5,492 nt of DNA from Kiritimatiellia bacterium (GTDB lineage Bacteria > Verrucomicrobiota > Kiritimatiellia > UBA8416), in the NCBI GenBank assembly GCA_007126175.1, contig SLBU01000190.1, positions 1 to 5,492 of the forward strand, in the 5' to 3' direction. The number at the start of each line of letters is the position of its first letter. Within the stretch, counting starts at the first letter, position 1. The notes beneath the pieces were generated by a model. It did no database searches, had not been told where the DNA came from, and saw nothing but the letters and a program-made list of their open reading frames with translations. The position numbers and the translations under genes were made by a program. Positions 3,536 to 5,492 of the stretch are shown here, one piece after another.

Positions 3536-5492
3536 GGGTGGAGAAGGATAAGGTAGACTGGGAAGGGTATCCGGATGTGATTGGCCCTTATCGTGGGTAC
3601 ACATGCGGGATTGCGGTGGATCTGCAGGCGCGGGCGTGGTTGGCCTGTTTGGGAGAGCATTTGGAGCAAGGTGCAGGCACGATGCTTACCGAGGGGCGCC
3701 ACCGGAACGTGCTCTTGCGCATGCCGACAAGCGCGGGTGGCTGTGATGTGGTTGTAAAGGCCTTCGGCTGTGGCGGTGTTGTGGAGCCGATCCGCAGGCG
3801 CTATCGTGGTACCAAGGCCTGGCGTAGTTGGCAAGCCGCGGTCCATTTGGAGGCGCACGGGGTGGGGACGCCGGCACCGCTCGCGCTGCTGGAACGTTAT
3901 GCGGGGGGCAAGCTGCTGGAGAGTTATTATGTGGCGGCGTATTTGCCTGGCACGATCAGTTTTGCGGATGCGTTGATCGGTTTGTATCGGGAGGAGCGGG
4001 ATGGAGCAAAGTTGATGGAGCTGCTGCAGGTTGTGGCAGAAGCCATCCGGGGCATGCATGCTGCGGGGTTTGTCCATTACGATCTGGGTAACCAGAATAT
4101 ACTTTTGCGGCGGCTGGGGGAGCATGCCTGGGGTGATGTGTGTTTTATCGATCTGAATCGCGGACGGGTGCGGGAAACGGTGACGGATCGGGACCGGGGC
4201 CGGGACATCTCGCGCATCGCGTTACCGAGTGATTTTCTGCGTGTTTTCCGGGAGATGTATTTCGGGACGGTTCCGCCGGGGCCTTTTCGGGAATGGGAAT
4301 GGCGGTATCGTCGGCGTTATGCCTGGCACGCCCGGACGCGTCGCTGGCGCCATCCGATTCGGGAAGCGCGGCTACGGGCGCAACGGAAACCGCGCCACGG
4401 GTATCCGGGGGCACGTTCGATCTGGCTGTGGGATCCGCTGTCGCGCCAGCCTTTGGTTACGATGCGGCGCAAGGATCGTAAGCAGCACTTTTGCTGGCGG
4501 CGTCATCTGCAAGCGGTTTGGTCGCCGTTGCGTCTGCTGCCGTTTTGTTATCGGCCTTACCAATCCTTTTTGGCGGGTGTCTATAAGGCCCCTGTGCAAT
4601 TTGATGGTCGCGTTGGGGTTGCTGTGGAGTGGTGTGCGGAGGATGCCGGGCGCACCCGTGCTGCGCTTGAGGCGTTGGGGCCGATTCCTGTGTTGGTGCG
4701 ATTTTACCGGCATGCAGGCGAAGCGGGGGTTGTTGGTGCGATCGGCTTGGTGCGGGCGCTGCGGCAGGCAGGGCACCCGATGGGTATCGGGTTGTTGCAG
4801 GACCGGGCGTCGGTGGAGAAGCCGGAGCTGTGGCAGGCATTTGTGGATACGGTGCTTACGGCGGTTGGCTCGGAGGTGGAGTTGATCGAGATTGGGCACG
4901 CGATCAATCGCGTGAAATGGGGGCTGTGGACCTTCGAGGAATACCGTGAGCTACTCGCGCCGCTGGTGCCGTGGCGGGTGCGGTTGCCGCAGGTGCGGTT
5001 TGGGGGGCCTGCGGTGATTGATTTTGAATATGCGTATATTCCGGCGGCCTTGGATCATCTGCCCCCTGGTATGCGGTTTGATGTGTTGACGCACCACTTG
5101 TATGTTGACCGGCGCGGGGCACCGGAGAATCGGCAGGGTCGGTTCGCGTTGTTGGAAAAGCTGGCGTTGGCGCGGGCGATTGGCCAGGCGCACCGGAATT
5201 GCGGTGAGGGTCTGATCATTACGGAATTTAATTGGCCGCTACAGGGGACGGGGGTTCATTCGCCGGTTGGGGCACCGTATGTTTCACCGGGGGTACGGCA
5301 AAATGACCCAAGCGTTTCGGAGGAGGATGCGGCGGCTTATCTGTTGCGCTATATTCTGATTGCGATTGGTTCGGGGTTGGCGGAGCGGGTGTACTGGTGG
5401 AGTTTGACGGCACATGGTTTTGGGTTGATCGATGACGTTGCGGGAGACTGGCGCGAGCGCCCGGCTTACCGCGTCCTGCAAGTATTCCTGCA
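3532..5492 (+). CDS. Kdo/WaaP-type kinase fused to a TIM-barrel glycosidase-like domain (3' end cut by window)
   Basis: An open frame of 653 complete codons without a stop runs off the right edge. Residues about 60-240 look like an LPS-core type kinase (Kdo/WaaP, RIO-like fold): Lys76 in DVVVKAF (ATP-binding lysine), the RGTKAWRSW motif (92-100), the catalytic loop His182-Tyr-Asp184 with Asn189 in HYDLGNQN, and metal-binding Asp207 in FIDLNR. Known relatives phosphorylate Kdo or heptose of lipid A-core at the inner membrane. Residues 253-289 form an Arg/Trp-rich stretch. From about 350 onward, eight alternating strands suggest a TIM barrel: VGVAVEW, IPVLVRFY, MGIGLLQ, VELIEIGHAIN, AVIDFEY, FDVLTHHLY, GLIITEF and RVYWWSL. 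Glu565 in ITEFNWP is a candidate nucleophile, but the usual Asn-Glu acid/base pair after strand 4 reads His456-Ala457. The closing RPAYRVLQVFL resembles a barrel's last helix, so the stop is probably near. No signal peptide or transmembrane helix is evident. The kinase call is good; barrel function is inferred. Confidence 0.85.
   Translation, partial: MRVEKDKVDWEGYPDVIGPYRGYTCGIAVDLQARAWLACLGEHLEQGAGTMLTEGRHRNVLLRMPTSAGGCDVVVKAFGCGGVVEPIRRRYRGTKAWRSWQAAVHLEAHGVGTPAPLALLERYAGGKLLESYYVAAYLPGTISFADALIGLYREERDGAKLMELLQVVAEAIRGMHAAGFVHYDLGNQNILLRRLGEHAWGDVCFIDLNRGRVRETVTDRDRGRDISRIALPSDFLRVFREMYFGTVPPGPFREWEWRYRRRYAWHARTRRWRHPIREARLRAQRKPRHGYPGARSIWLWDPLSRQPLVTMRRKDRKQHFCWRRHLQAVWSPLRLLPFCYRPYQSFLAGVYKAPVQFDGRVGVAVEWCAEDAGRTRAALEALGPIPVLVRFYRHAGEAGVVGAIGLVRALRQAGHPMGIGLLQDRASVEKPELWQAFVDTVLTAVGSEVELIEIGHAINRVKWGLWTFEEYRELLAPLVPWRVRLPQVRFGGPAVIDFEYAYIPAALDHLPPGMRFDVLTHHLYVDRRGAPENRQGRFALLEKLALARAIGQAHRNCGEGLIITEFNWPLQGTGVHSPVGAPYVSPGVRQNDPSVSEEDAAAYLLRYILIAIGSGLAERVYWWSLTAHGFGLIDDVAGDWRERPAYRVLQVFL

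Noticed and set aside
3355..4125. Minus-strand 256-codon frame spanning the aminotransferase-kinase junction
   Set aside because: It is antisense to two genes with clear motifs, including the kinase catalytic loop, and shows no domain of its own.
4229..4885. Plus-strand 218-codon frame inside the kinase-barrel gene
   Set aside because: It is a shifted frame with Cys/Arg/Gly-rich content. The overlapping frame from 3532 is open for at least 653 codons and carries conserved motifs on both sides of this stretch.

Overview
The window looks like ordinary chromosome from a Gram-negative, GC-rich bacterium. It encodes a kinase of the lipopolysaccharide-core type (Kdo/WaaP family) and a FabI-type enoyl-ACP reductase. 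The FabI sequence resembles, from memory only, proteins of the Verrucomicrobiota/Kiritimatiellota/Lentisphaerota group. That placement is low-confidence, because no taxonomic marker gene is present. No tRNA, rRNA, insertion sequence, CRISPR array or convincing Rho-independent terminator was seen.

Layout: (1) Bases 1-203 hold no gene I can assign. They carry a long interrupted inverted repeat at the left edge and a tight hairpin just upstream of the first gene. (2) 204-1367 (+) encodes a MalY/PatB-type PLP-dependent C-S lyase/aminotransferase with an excellent ribosome binding site. (3) 1364-2191 (-) encodes a FabI enoyl-ACP reductase. It converges on the first gene so tightly that the two stop codons share the palindrome CTAG. 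(4) 2192-2332 is a short divergent intergenic region with a candidate extended -10 promoter facing right. (5) 2333-3535 (+) encodes a second, different fold-type I PLP aminotransferase. (6) 3532-5492 (+) is an uninterrupted reading frame of at least 653 codons that runs off the right edge. It joins an N-terminal Kdo/WaaP-like small-molecule kinase domain to a C-terminal TIM-barrel glycosidase-like domain.

The aminotransferase and the kinase-barrel gene overlap by ATGA and are probably translationally coupled, so they are the best candidate for a functional pair. A role in modifying a cell-envelope glycan or lipid is plausible but inferred only from the kinase and glycosidase homologies. The patB-like gene and fabI look like independent housekeeping-type genes.

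The most interesting item is the kinase-barrel fusion. Its kinase catalytic residues look intact, whereas the barrel seems to lack the usual clan GH-A acid/base glutamate while keeping a candidate nucleophile glutamate. This suggests a glycan-binding or unusual catalytic role. A second clear signal is a sharp strand asymmetry: plus-strand genes use G/T-ending codons and the minus-strand fabI uses C-ending codons.
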